Below are positions 19,191 through 30,295 of a stretch of 64,000 bases of DNA, in pieces. The DNA is from Paramacrobiotus metropolitanus (taxonomy: Eukaryota > Tardigrada > Eutardigrada > Parachela > Macrobiotidae). Numbering within the stretch: the stretch's first letter is position 1; every line of letters begins with the position of its first letter. The notes beneath the pieces were generated by a model. It did no database searches, was not told the origin of the DNA, and saw only the letters and a list, made by a program, of their open reading frames with translations. The stretch spans positions 744,001 through 808,000 of the forward strand of contig NW_026570258.1 in the NCBI RefSeq assembly GCF_019649055.1, read 5' to 3'. The position numbers were made by a program, and so were the translations under genes.

Positions 19191-19350
19191 GTGAGTGAAT
19201 ACAATATACGGGCCGCGGGCCGACTTTTGTATATTCAGAAATTACATATAAATTAGACAATTTAGACCGTGAGATATTGAGGTACTAGTACTCAGATTTC
19301 TAGATATTTTTAAAATTTAGAAACTCTGGAGGCTAGATATTTAGAGGTAA

Positions 19351-19371
19351 CGGCCCCGCTGCGCGGGGCCG
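19351..19371. repeat. GC-rich perfect hairpin
   Basis: A 9-bp stem, CGGCCCCGC / GCGGGGCCG, with a TGC loop sits in AT-rich DNA. It is the most stable simple stem seen in this intergenic region. Confidence 0.7.
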
Positions 19372-19820
19372 AGTTGAAATATTTAGAAATTCTTGAAATG
19401 TAAAAGCTTTAAAGCCGACTTTGGAAGAACTTATAGTTATTTTAAGGTAATCAAACGGATTTAAGAACGTCCTTAAAGGTTTCAAGAATTAGAAAAAGTA
19501 AAATTATGTTTGATGTAATTGGCAATTTTAAATACTAACTATTGTTTACGTTGCTAAGTTGCGAACTCTCTAGAAGCTAACAACATTTAAGTACTACAAC
19601 TTTTAAAAATTTTCTTTAGACCTTCCTCAAAACTTATGATTTTTTTAAAGGTCAACTTACTGAAAAAATCAATCCTGATTTAGGAGATAATTTCTAAAAA
19701 ATAGGGACGTAAGGATATATGAATCTATTGATATAGTACCTTGCGGCTTGCGCATTACTTATTACTAAGTGGTCGAATTACATATTTACTTTATTGATTT
19801 AAAAATTAATAGCTTGATAA

Positions 19821-20018
19821 TGACGTAACATGAATAGGCGGGGCTGTCACACTGTCACCGAAATTCTACCACAAGAGGAAAACATTTATTTAAAAAATAC
19901 AATTTAAAATAAATGTTTGTGACGAAACTTAAATAGGCGGGGCTGCCACACTGTCACAGAAATTCTGCCACAAAATGGAAAAGATTAAAACTTTAAAATA
20001 AATTGTAAAATATATTCA
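19821..20018. repeat. 99-bp tandem duplication with AATAGGCGGGGCTG cores
   Basis: The unit starting at 19821 (TGACGTAACATGAATAGGCG) recurs at 19920 (TGACGAAACTTAAATAGGCG). Both continue GGGCTG.CACACTGTCAC.GAAATTCT.CCACAA. Similarity fades in the AT-rich second half of each unit. Confidence 0.75.
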
Positions 20019-20313
20019 TATTGTAAACCATTATTAGTAATCATAATAAATAATGAAAATTAGGATAAAATTATTAATTTTTAAAAATAAGGAAAATAAA
20101 ATATTTTTTAGAAACATCCAGTTCCATTAAACAACATTCCATTAAAAACGAAAACTGCTGCCCCGAGCCATGAGCTATAATTATGGTCAGATTCTAACTA
20201 CTTACTGCGCACTGAGTACACAATTCGAAGCACAGTGCCTTTGGAGTTTGGACTATAGTTACTTTTATTGGTTTAGTTGGCAAACATAGTTATAAGCATC
20301 ACATTCGGGAACA

Positions 20314-22680
20314 TTACAAAACAAAATAAACAGCATTAAGACCTTCCGAACGTGGAACGGTCGACGTTACAGACAGCGCATTTCCCCGCTGTATTTCAAT
20401 GCTAAGCCGCTGCATCAAAAACTCGAAAGAGCGTCGTTCTCCAGTAGCATCCATTATCCGCTTGCCCAGTTCGCGCAGAAACATCAAACATGCTGGGCCA
20501 ACGACACCAAAGGTCTCAAAAGCTAACGCAACAAAATCGTACTCGTCAGCTAAATACTCGTATTTCCGGCGCTTCTCTTCTTCCGCTTTTTTGGCAGCTT
20601 CACCCGCCTTTGTACTGCTGCTGATTACATTAGACAGGGCCAACGTGTCCACGCACGTCACATCCCAGGCAAGTCTCCTTCCGTTTCTCCAAGGCAGCTG
20701 TGATACACCGTCCGGTCGCCGCTCATCCACGTCGCTAGTCCCTCGTGGTTCGAGTACAGCCGGTGTATTAGCGGTGACCAAGCTTCTCCGAATCACTTCA
20801 TTCAAAGACGAATGTCGCATGAAACGTCCTGCGCTCTTTTTGCATGAGAGCCCATGATGGCCAAATTCGTCCACGGGTAAACGACAGTCAGTGCACAGAT
20901 GAGGACTGCAAATAGGCGCACCAATACGTAGTCCGACCGCTACACGGAAGCTCTCATCCGACATCAAGGTTCCAAGAGAAGGCACGGGTAGAGCGTTCAG
21001 CCATTTCCCCGATTCCGGCTGCGCAACTGCAAGCAAACGCGCACAGTGGGTTACGTCATTCGCGAAAATATTCACAATAACTTTACAAGTTTTCTTCACT
21101 AAAGCGGCATCCCACACTTTCTGCGATCGCCGAACATTTTCAGCTGGTAGCTCAGCACCCGAGGCTGTTTGCCACAACTGGTGCACCAAGTCATAGCTCT
21201 CCGTTGCAGTGGTGATGTCTGAGACCAGGGACGATGTGGCATAAACCGAAGCCAAATAGGCTGGAGTTGCTAGTTCTGCCACACGTCGGATCCCCAACCC
21301 ACCACTGGAAACGGGGAGCGATGCTTGAGCCCAAGTTACACCATCCATTTTAACGTTCGTGACTGACTCTAAAGCCGATTTGGCCACGCTATCAAACTGA
21401 TCTAATTCGTCGCCGCACAGCCAGGTTGGACTTGCACGAAGTAGATAATTCATTTTAGGAACACAGATACACGTCCGCAAAAGGAAATAAGCCTGATGTG
21501 CAGGCAATATACTTAGCTTTGAGGAAAGTCTCTGTAGATCTTGAGCCTTTTGGAGAACTGCATCAGGAATCGCAGCCTGCAAAAGAGGAGCGCCGAGCAG
21601 TAATAGTTCACTTTCAGCAGGCTGCAAAAATTCCGGATGGCACTTAGCAAACGCTTTGCGTACGATTTCGCGTTCCTCTAATGTGCCACCGAATACAAAA
21701 AATTCACATTTGGCTAAATTTAGTTGTAGGCCATACTCTTCTGCTGTGGCAGTGATTTTTGCAATATCACTCAGTGCGTCAGCTAGGTTGCCACCGACAA
21801 TACCATCATCCAGATACCAGGCATTCAAAGGCGACACCAATGACAATATTAGCGATAATATTAGTAGACAGAATAGTAAAGGGCCTAAAGGATCTCCCTG
21901 TTGCACGCCTGCTTGGGATTGAATATCCCATTCCCCAAAAACTAGACTGCTGGGATCGCGGTAACATTGGTTAATAAAATGGGCATATTCTGGGAGCTCT
22001 GACTGAACACACTGCATCATCTTATCACGGTGAATTGTGTTAAAAGCGTTGCGAAAGTCGAATTTTACGAGAACTTGCACTTCATCTGCAGGTGTCGTGA
22101 CAAAACGTCGTGCTGCATGTACTACGGCCTCGCAGCCGCCAGGAGTACCGAAACCCATTTGTTTTGGCCTAAGCTTTTCGCCCATCTGCTGCTGTACACG
22201 TTTCACCACAATCTTAGCTGCAATACGACGTATTGTGCTACCAACTGCTATTGGTCTTATCCCACCCCCTTTTTTATTCAGTGCTGTTAAATTTGCCCCG
22301 TAGAGTACTGGCAAAATTTCTTTGGGAACACGCCCGGAAAGCATGAGATCTGCTAACAGTGCTAACTGCTCACACAGCTGGGCGGAACTGTCATTCGCGA
22401 TGTTAGTTATCAAGTCCTTAAAGTGTTGAGGTCGAAACCCATCAAGACCACCAGCTGAATCATTTGGAAAGCTAATAATTGCTTCGAAAATTTCTTTTTG
22501 CATTACACGGCTAATTTGTTCACTCTGAGCAGATGACAATGGTGGGTAGCGAGCATCCGGGTTGACACCCGGATGTTTTTTCTGCAATTCAGCGAAAGTG
22601 GCTGCTGTGCGCGGTGCCAAGGCGTCCTCGGAACAAAGAACGCGAACAGCACCAGAAACGTCGCCATTTTGAATTTTCCC
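20314..22680 (-). CDS. Non-LTR reverse transcriptase with restriction-like endonuclease
   Basis: The open frame of about 780 codons starts upstream of the listed ATG-like codon at 22620. RT motifs: IRPIAVGSTIRRI, then VKFDFRNAFNTI (catalytic Asp), GVQQGDPLGPLLF, and AWYLDDGIVGG in which YLDD replaces the common YADD/FADD. A zinc-binding CTDC...H.GLSC patch follows, then ERRPDG and WDVTC. This R-PD...D arrangement is the signature of the PD-(D/E)XK-like endonuclease of R2-type elements. The enzyme nicks target DNA and primes cDNA from the nick. All listed catalytic residues are present. The N-terminal half lies in another frame (22660-23126), so the full protein is broken by one indel near 22670. 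Confidence 0.9.
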   Translation of the reverse strand, partial: GKIQNGDVSGAVRVLCSEDALAPRTAATFAELQKKHPGVNPDARYPPLSSAQSEQISRVMQKEIFEAIISFPNDSAGGLDGFRPQHFKDLITNIANDSSAQLCEQLALLADLMLSGRVPKEILPVLYGANLTALNKKGGGIRPIAVGSTIRRIAAKIVVKRVQQQMGEKLRPKQMGFGTPGGCEAVVHAARRFVTTPADEVQVLVKFDFRNAFNTIHRDKMMQCVQSELPEYAHFINQCYRDPSSLVFGEWDIQSQAGVQQGDPLGPLLFCLLILSLILSLVSPLNAWYLDDGIVGGNLADALSDIAKITATAEEYGLQLNLAKCEFFVFGGTLEEREIVRKAFAKCHPEFLQPAESELLLLGAPLLQAAIPDAVLQKAQDLQRLSSKLSILPAHQAYFLLRTCICVPKMNYLLRASPTWLCGDELDQFDSVAKSALESVTNVKMDGVTWAQASLPVSSGGLGIRRVAELATPAYLASVYATSSLVSDITTATESYDLVHQLWQTASGAELPAENVRRSQKVWDAALVKKTCKVIVNIFANDVTHCARLLAVAQPESGKWLNALPVPSLGTLMSDESFRVAVGLRIGAPICSPHLCTDCRLPVDEFGHHGLSCKKSAGRFMRHSSLNEVIRRSLVTANTPAVLEPRGTSDVDERRPDGVSQLPWRNGRRLAWDVTCVDTLALSNVISSSTKAGEAAKKAEEEKRRKYEYLADEYDFVALAFETFGVVGPACLMFLRELGKRIMDATGERRSFEFLMQRLSIEIQRGNALSVTSTVPRSEGLNAVYFVL

Positions 22681-23126
22681 TGCACAAATTTTTGTAAATC
22701 GAAAGGCCGTTGTGGCTTCGTGGATGCAACGGGAACATCTCTTACACCTGACTCAAACTTAGCTATATTCGACTTGATCAGCGTAGCAAGTGACTGACTA
22801 CGGTCGTTCTTGGTTTTTCCCGGCAGACGAAAAACATAATAAGCGAAAGTTAGCAGTGCTTCCCACGACTGCGCTGAATTCTCCGTAACACATCGAGAAA
22901 TTACACGTGTGAGAGCCGTAGCAACTGCTCTACGTGCCCCTTTAGGTATTCGCTTAACCAGTCTACAGTTGGTTTTAAGAAACTTCACCTGATTTAGAAG
23001 ACTGGAGCTGTAGTCCGTGGCCGAGGCTTCTACGGGGGCCGAGTGATCCAATCCGCGCTGTCGACGCAACACATTCTCCTTGCACTTGTTGCTCCCAGTG
23101 TGGTTGGTGACTTCACCGCACTTCAC
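22660..23126 (-). CDS. N-terminal part of the R2-like protein (shifted frame)
   Basis: This frame encodes a Cys/His patch (CGEVTNHTGSNKC) followed by a helical region (RIPKGARRAVATALTRVI, SWEALLTFAYYVFRLP). That region precedes RT in relatives of this family. Coding sense passes to the RT frame near 22670 at a GGGAAAATTC stretch, consistent with loss of one base. The remaining codons down to 22503 are a shadow of the RT frame. The ORF may start further upstream. Confidence 0.7.
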
Positions 23127-25620
23127 CGCGTTTGGACTTCACCGCAGATTAAGTACAAATACTGATACAGTACTAATATAGATACTAGCCGTGGTTGTTA
23201 ACCACATTACTGTACGAGCGCGAGCTCCGATACCACTGGTAAATGGTACTGGACTTGATGAATTGGAAAAGTGTTACATTACGTACTTAGTGGCGACTGA
23301 CAAATTTGTGCTCTTCAGTCTTCACGAAGGCTCATTGCAGCATCTCGCTGCGCTCGATGAAGACGAACTCAGTAAATGAGACATATTGTACATTACCTGA
23401 GCATAATAATATTACTGATGATTTTTTTACTCGATGAGTTGCTGTTAGGCATGTTAGACAGCAGGTCGACAACAATAACTACAAAATATTTACTATCAAA
23501 GCAGAATCTAGAAAGCTATTATTAACGAAAAAAAAAGGATTTAACCGATGAGGCTTTTGTTTCCTAATACAACGTCTCCCAGTAGTCATAATATAGTCGT
23601 AAGCCAATATTCAAGCACAGTGTGTGCTTACCTTGTTAATAATTAAATGTTACAGATGAAATAAATAACTTGGATGGGTATTATCAGCAGTATCCCGAAC
23701 TCGTCTCTTGCCTCTTGGTGCGGAAAACATCCAGTTCGCACCCACCGGATCCTATTCATGGTGCAACGTGTAAGTGCGTGTGCCATTTCGCGATGCATGC
23801 CTCCTGGCAATCTTTACGTGGCCAGAGCGCGTGTGGTGTTGTGAGAACGGGCGGTGTGTTCTGTAGCCCGGTAAACCGTTATACTATATTTTTACAGCAG
23901 ATGGTGGACATTTTCTTGAATTTCCGTCATTTTTATTAAATGTTACTGTAGCCGTTCAATGAGATTCCACGCCCGACCGTTGCATTCCCCTATCCGGACA
24001 TCATATACAGACATTACGATATTACCATATATCATAATTATATTGTACAGATATTATCATACGCGTATGTGCATTGTGCATTACGCCATATATTGTACAT
24101 ATACATTACATCGTCCATCGGGCATCTTGTATGAATATTTTCGCAGAAGTATACCGGCCTCTGTGGTCCAATCCGATTGCACGCCTATGGTTTTTTTCTA
24201 AACCGATGCTTTGGAGTCGAACTAGCGGGGTTAGCTTTCGCCGTAACGTTAAATTTGATCTGAGAGTCATAATACTAGAAAAATGCACGTTGGCGTGCAT
24301 TGGAAGACCGGAGCGTGGCAGCTTTTCGCTTGGGCGAGTGATAACTAATTTTTTTAACGCACAGTATTTTAACATTGACATTATCGTTAGTTTTAACATA
24401 GCAACATAACCAGTCAGCAATATTATTGTAATGACCTTTCGTAACGACCTTTCGTAACGGCCATAGAGACATTTTTGCATTGGCGCTGAATTAGAGGACC
24501 TTCGCTACGCTCCGGTCGATTATACAAGCAGCTCCATCCGACTCACAATACAAGCAGCTCACGGACATTCAGTAGGAGTCAGTCACGATGTTGTTCACTG
24601 TTTTTGTTTTTTTTCGTTTTGGTGCGGATAAGCAGCAGTATGCCTTGCGAACAACATCAAGACCACCACATCCCGGTAATCACGCACAATAATACGGTTT
24701 TTGCGCTTGCGTAATACTGCTTGGGTCGGTTGGGCGACTGGCAGGCTCCATAATTATATGCTATGTGCCATCTGATTGATCCGATCGCCGCCAGCACCGA
24801 GTTCTGTAATAAATAATTATACGTGGAGATAGCTGATTAAAGGAAAAGAATTTTATGCAGTAAATGACAAGCAGCTGTACAGTAACGATCCTTACGTACA
24901 GGTTATACCACAGAGTTTGTGCACGGGAAATAACACTTGCAAAGTATATACTGTCCGCATACAGAAAAGCTGGAATGAAACACACATTGCAAGAGCTATT
25001 TTCCCGTACACGAACTCTGTCATATAATTTGTAAAGACCGCTACAGTACACCAAACAGGTACGAAAGCAGTACTGTTTCTTGTTACCCGTAAAGTCCCAA
25101 AGGGCGTGCTATCGCAAGCACGATACCGGTATTTGTTTGTCCAAAATTAGACCACCTCCACGTGATCAGGTCTGTCAGCTTTCAGAAGATTGGTATTTGC
25201 ACTACATATTCGACTAACTTATGGACTACCAGTGATATCTCCGTAATTATCTCTCAATGCAAAGAAGGTATACTACGCTTGGCCTGTCGTAGCCCGTGAA
25301 TTATGTACGTTCTAAATTAATAGAGCGCCCCGGTTGTTCATTTTTAATTGGACATTAGTATTGTTCTATCTCCACCTTACTGACGATACTTCGGCAGTAA
25401 GCACTAGTGCATCCTCAAGATCCGCTCGCTAGATTTGCACCGCTCTCTGGCCCGGCCGTTGCTTTCATCCAACCGGGCATTGTATATTCCCTGCATGAAC
25501 ATCTGACAGTGCGAGTTCATAGCGTAGTTTCTTTCGTACAAGGCAACATATAATGCATTAATCTGCTCGGTGGTGCAACGTCATTGAGCAGTACTCGTAT
25601 TATATACTCGTATGTTGCAG
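23127..25620. other. Intergenic, no gene recognised
   Basis: The stretch is mostly AT-rich. It has a 13-bp tandem GACCTTTCGTAAC (24431-24457) and TATA/GTACAT-rich patches near 24000-24110. Short ORFs here (for example about 97 codons at 24761-25054, minus) look random in composition and match nothing I recognise. The right end probably includes upstream regulatory DNA of the GPCR gene at 25833. Confidence 0.6.
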
Positions 25621-25628
25621 TATAAAAG
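25621..25628 (+). promoter_or_regulatory. TATA-box candidate for the first GPCR gene
   Basis: TATAAAAG lies about 205 nt upstream of the ATG at 25833, leaving room for a 5' UTR of about 170 nt. It is the closest good TATA match upstream. It is unproven. Confidence 0.35.
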
Positions 25629-25832
25629 TTATACAACCAGTGCTTTTTAGGCTTTCACAGCTAGGCGAATTCGGCGAAACAGCAAAATGTTAGCGCTCGC
25701 TGAAAGTGAGCGGTAAAGCAGAATTCTTATTTGTGTCTTCCTACGGCTCAAGAACACGGGTTCACTATTATTCATGGTATTTACCAGATATCATCGTTGC
25801 ACGTTCTTTTTATCAGCATTTAAAGCAACACC

Positions 25833-26913
25833 ATGGGATTTAGCAGCTTCGTAACGGGCAACGGCTCACTGCATACAGGAAACAGGTCGTTCTATTCCCT
25901 TCGCAATGCCAGTACGATTCCGTACTGGATCGCACACGGCGATGACCTTTACACGTGGACTATGGCATCCATGGGATGTTACTTGATCTTCGCCATATTA
26001 TTTCCGTTATTGCCGACTGTTCTGATACTATTAAAAGTCTACAAGCGTCCATCGGGCATTTTAATCCTGCATCTTGTACTGCTCGAAGCATCCTTAGTGT
26101 TAATTTTTGCACCGCTGCACGTGATGATCACGTATATGGGGCAATATAATATCGTCCAATCAATAGATTGCGTCTACATTAAGTTTATCTTTCAAATGTT
26201 AATGCAGACCGATCACTGGGCGCAAGCTGTTTTTGGGAATCAACCGACTGATTGCCGTCACCGCACGGCGATTATATGTTCGCTGTACGACCCGAGCGGC
26301 ACTAGCCATGACCATCGGCTTGAGCTGGTTAATCGGCTTCGCTGATACTCTGCCCACGGTGCTCAACATTGAAGGCAGTTACATTGTGTTTCCGCCGTGG
26401 AACGGCTGCCATTTCGTACCCAAAGCAGGAACACCCTGGATACACTACCTGATCATCGGTCAGTACATTCCGCTGCCCCTCACCGTGATGGTATACATCG
26501 CGCTGCTGCTGCGTCTCAAAAGCGCATCTGCTGTTGGTGCAACGGAAACCGATGCAATCGCAATCGCGGAGCTAGCTGCCAGTCAGAAGCGACGGAATCG
26601 TATCGGTCGAATGTTGTCCGCCGCGGCCATTTGGTACTGCGCCTGCTTGTGTACGTTGACCTTTATCTGGGTCTTCATGCGCCAGTCGTATGAAAAAGAG
26701 CATGCGATGCTCTGGGGACAGACGCTGTATCTCTTCGCTTTTGGCATGACACCGGTAATATTTATTTTTCCTTTTTTAACACGGGATATAATAACAACCA
26801 TTGGCTTTAACTGGCCATTAATTTTGCAGGTTTTCTTCTTTACTCTAAATCGCGATTACCGAGTGAAACTTGTGGAGATCATCAAATCCGTGAAAACGCC
26901 CAGCTTGGCATAA
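25833..26913 (+). CDS. Rhodopsin-like GPCR (copy 1), one-base frameshift, one short intron
   Basis: This is a seven-transmembrane receptor, close sister of the genes at 29221 and 58368. The ATG at 25833 opens an N-terminus with NGS and NAS/NRS glycosylation sites, then TM1-TM3 with a Cys before TM3 (SIDCVYIK). At 26228-26230 one extra base (CAAGCTG against CAACTG in copy 2) breaks the frame. TM4-TM7 follow in the +1 frame, starting GINRLIAVTAR, where NRL stands for DRY. An intron at 26755-26829 (GTAATA...TTGCAG) is predicted by alignment with copy 2, rejoining MTPV with FFFTLNRDYR. This intron is 75 nt and stop-free, so retention would stay in frame. The intended product is about 334 aa. It is a pseudogene if the extra base is real, otherwise an assembly error. 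Confidence 0.85.
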
Positions 26914-27086
26914 AGAAAGATTCACCAACATTTTTGTTTCACTGAATCTCAGAATCGATCACGATGTGATGCAACCGATTCTTCAGTTGCATGGGTCATA
27001 CATAACCATGTGTCATAACCATAACCATAACCGTGTTAAGTGTTAACCAAATTATCATGGAACCGGTTAGCTTTTATTGTTTACAT

Positions 27087-27092
27087 AATAAA
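27087..27092 (+). terminator. Polyadenylation signal candidate for GPCR copy 1
   Basis: AATAAA lies about 175 nt after the stop codon at 26913, a normal 3' UTR length. Confidence 0.45.
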
Positions 27093-27192
27093 TAGCCAAT
27101 ATTCAGAGCTTCTAATATCGCTTTATTCGGCATCTGCCAGCACATGTGTCAATACGCGAGCGCATATTCACACTAATTCAAACAATTAAATT

Positions 27193-27580
27193 TTAAACAT
27201 TAAAAAAACATCCAAAATCGTTAGTGTCCTTCTTGGTTTTCGGACGTGTGTTAAGAGTACCCAAAACAGCGGCTGCATTGCCTCTGACTACTGCTAGACT
27301 AAAACGTTGTCTCAAAAAGGCTGTAGATCGAGGTTCTCCAGTATTGTCCCGAATCTTCCTCCCGACGAAACGCACCAGCTCCGCAAAAGACGCTCCAAAA
27401 ATTCCCAGCGTCTCAATTGCCAAAGGGTAGAAGAAATATCCCAAACCTTCGAGGAAATCGTACTTCCGCCGCTTACTGTCTTCGGCCGATTGCGCTACAT
27501 TTCCGGCTTTCATCGAGCTCGCGTGCACGTGCGAAACGGCCACCGTGTCCCAGCACGTCGCATCCCATACAACCGCTTTA
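27193..27580 (-). mobile_element. 3' fragment of a second R2-like element
   Basis: A minus-strand frame encodes the end of the endonuclease and C-terminal domain. WDATC corresponds to WDVTC of the element at 20314, followed by KRRKYDFL, AIETLGIFG and FLRQRFSLAVVRGNA, all aligning to it without gaps. Everything upstream (RT, zinc site, RPD) is missing, as expected of a 5'-truncated insertion from incomplete target-primed reverse transcription. It diverges from the larger copy at many positions, so it is not a recent daughter. Confidence 0.85.
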
Positions 27581-29220
27581 CCGAGCTTCTAATTTCTCTG
27601 CTGGCTTTCTATATACCTGTTTCCTTTTTCAAAAAAATTATGCATTTATTAAATCTGCCACAACGCGGCTTACTGTGCACCAAACGCGAAGCCCCTGTAA
27701 ATAACATAATGGTAACATTATTTATTAAATTGCTTCACGCGCAACTTTGCGTTTGGGTTTAACCTATGTTAATAAGAATGGCCGTAACTGATGACGAAGT
27801 GGGTAATTTTGCGTTTAACCTATGTTAATGTGAATAACCCAACAAAAGGACCATAAATTGTCTCTATATATGTCTGCGTTGGATTCATCCAGAATGCTCA
27901 GTGCGCGAGTTCATGCAATAAAGTTTGAAACCTTACACCAATTATCACTATACATACTAGCCGGTCATAACGTATTTCCTTGAACTCTAATCAATTCAGG
28001 GATAATCGATAATCGATGAACTCTAATCGATAGAGGGATTGAGGGATTCTGGTCATAAGGACTGCATTGCCAAAAACGACATAAACAGTTAAGCGTTTGA
28101 GTAAACTTGCGGGTGATTCTTAACCAAAGCCTTAGCACGAAGCGAGTTCCAGTATCACCGGTAAACCGGTCACGGATTTCTGGACTTGGCAACTTGTTTC
28201 TTGAAGCCTTTCGTGACGATAAACAAATTTTTAATCATTGACGTTATCTACGTTCGGTTGTGATGTCCCTTAGCGTAATTTCTCATACGCAGTTAAATAT
28301 GAAAACGTGGCTGGAGCCCACATGATGGTACATCCCATATTTTTCCTCATAACGAGCGATTCTGATCCATACCGGGTTTTTCTGTACCTTTTGTGAAAAA
28401 AATTGTTCACAAAATCGTGCATAAATAACTGTAAGCACAGCGTTTATACAGGTTGTTTATTACATTTTTAGAAATCACGTTGAAATATGGAACTATTTGA
28501 AATCCGATTTCTTCTTGTAACCTTTGTGCACATAACACCCTGAAAACGCTCTGACTTACCGTTTTGCTAATATTTACCTGTGCTCCCTAATCCCTTCATT
28601 TTGCAGTCAAATGGGGAATTATCAGTTATGAGGAGTACGCTTACACTCTTGCGTCAATCATTAGGAGTTATTAATATCTATAGTAATTGTACCGAATTTT
28701 AAATCCAATTAAAAATTATTGTGAACTCCGTACACTGTCATTCAAAACAAGTAATTGAGTGACCATTACTTGTATTCCACGCAGTGCTGACAGTATCGCT
28801 TATTGGTTGACTGGTTGACTAATAAACAGGAAGCGGAAGATCTACTTTCCGATAATTATTTCCTGGTCTAACGAACATTCATCTGTTCTAGGTATGCCAT
28901 CGATACACGGTGTAAGATCCTGGCAGAGATGAACGAAAGCAGTACCCAATTACAAAATTATTTAGGGTAACTCTGATATGTCAAACAGGAAAGAGCATCT
29001 CAAGCTAGTGGAATGCCGGAGCATGTGCAGTAACACCAATGTGTAACGCAGGCAACTCCAGCCGCATTGTATAGTTAACTGAAACAGCCAAAGTCAGGCC
29101 GACCAAAGGGCAAAGTTTGGATACTCTTGGGAAACCGACTGATTTAGCAAATCTTTAATTTTTCTCATAGATCCAGTTGAACACCGTTATTATCCCATTG
29201 CCATCAGAGTGAGTGGGAGT
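27581..29220. other. Intergenic and upstream region of GPCR copy 2
   Basis: No gene is recognised. TTTAACCTATGTTAAT occurs twice (about 27758 and 27816), and AACTCTAATC with GATAATCGAT words is duplicated near 27980-28030. The rest is AT-rich single-copy-looking DNA. Confidence 0.6.
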
Positions 29221-30295
29221 ATGGCTTTCAGCACTGCATTTTTTAGCAACACTACATCGCGATCCGCGACGGAAGTCTTGCGGCAATCCAATACCACTGC
29301 CATTCCATGGTGGATTACGCACAACACCGACTTGTTTACCTGGGCCACCGTGACCTTCGCATTTTACTTGCTATGCGCTATTATTTATCCCTTTCTCCCT
29401 TTTGTCTTAATTCTGCTGAAAGAATACCAGCGTCCGTCCGGAATACTCATTCTACATCTCGTTTGTCTCGAAGCGTCTTTGGCGCTGGTATTGGTGCCGT
29501 TACAGCTGGCGGGCAACTATGTGGGCCAGTACAATCTTTTTAAATCGACAGACTGCGTTTACAGCAAGTTCATTTTCCAAGTTGTTATGCAGACCGCTAA
29601 CTGGTCGCAACTGTTCCTGGGCATCAACCGCCTGATTGCTGCAACATCACGGAAACTGTACATGCTTTGTACCACCAAAGCCGCGCTCAGTATGACCATT
29701 GGGATCAGCTGGTTAATCGGCATTATTAATACACTGCCCACGGTATTGGATATTGAAGGGAATTACATCATTGTACCACCGTGGAATAACTGCGGTTTCC
29801 AGTCTAAACCGGGCACCCCGTTTATGCGTTTCGTGATTATTGGGATGTACATTCCATTACCTTGTACTGTGTTGGTGTACATTGTTCTGTTATGGCGATT
29901 CCGCCGAATGCGGGCGACCGTTGAGGGTGCACTGGCAACAAACGCCGCGCAGCATAACTCGGTTTTCGAAGGCAACCGGAAGCGACGGATTCGCATCGGG
30001 CGAATGCTGTTCGCCGCCACCATGTGGTACTGCGTGTGTTACTGTACCCTGACGCTCATGGGGGCTTTTATGCGGCCGTCGTATCAAAAGGAACATGCCC
30101 TGTTGTGGGGACAGACGCTGTATTTTGCGGCATACTCGATGACACCGGTAAACCATTGGTCTTGGAATGTCATTGTCTACGGTGTAACGCATAACTTATC
30201 CAAATTTGTAGGTCGTTTTTTTCGCCATGAACCGGGAGTACCGCGCCAAACTGGTTCAGGTCCTCAAGTGTGTTAGGAATTCCATTTTAATCTGA
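29221..30295 (+). CDS. Rhodopsin-like GPCR (copy 2), intact, two coding exons
   Basis: The ATG at 29221 is chosen over a GTG 12 nt earlier. Exon 1 is 29221-30147, the intron is 30148-30211 (GTAAAC...TTGTAG, 64 nt), exon 2 is 30212-30295, and the product is 336 aa. The N-terminus has two NTT sites. TM1 is about residues 42-68 and TM2 74-98. Cys112 before TM3 probably pairs with Cys191 in the second extracellular loop. INRL at 135-138 occupies the DRY position. TM4-TM6 follow, with RKRRIRIGRML on the cytoplasmic side of TM6. TM7 reads MTPVVFFAMNREYR across the splice, in the place of NPxxY. Without splicing the frame ends in nonsense, which supports the intron. It is a plasma-membrane receptor with unknown ligand. 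The ICL and TM7 motifs deviate from consensus in the same way in all three copies. Confidence 0.9.

Larger units (their letters stand above)
18781..20313. other. AT-rich intergenic DNA with tandem duplications
   Basis: No gene is recognised. Contents are a 45-bp duplication (19101-19190), a GC-rich hairpin (19351-19371), a 99-bp duplication (19821-20018) and otherwise low-complexity AT-rich sequence. The part nearest 20313 is probably the 3' untranslated region of the R2-like element to the right. Confidence 0.6.
20314..23126 (-). mobile_element. R2-like non-LTR retrotransposon copy (RLE type)
   Basis: A single minus-strand element carries N-terminal residues with a C..H..C-type patch, RT, a CCHC-like site and a restriction-like endonuclease. 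That is the layout of the R2/R4/NeSL-type early-branching non-LTR clades. One frame break separates the N-terminal part from the RT part. Three tandem CTTCACCGC words lie at its 5' edge (23108-23155). No poly(A) tail or target-site duplication was identified, so the true ends are unknown. A 3' fragment of the same family lies at 27193-27580. Confidence 0.8.

Noticed and set aside
23191-23379. 62-codon plus ORF near the R2-like element
   Set aside because: Too short, with no homologous copy in the window and no start or stop context to support it.
24761-25054. 97-codon minus ORF in intergenic DNA
   Set aside because: No domain, splice context or paralog; composition is like the surrounding AT-rich DNA.
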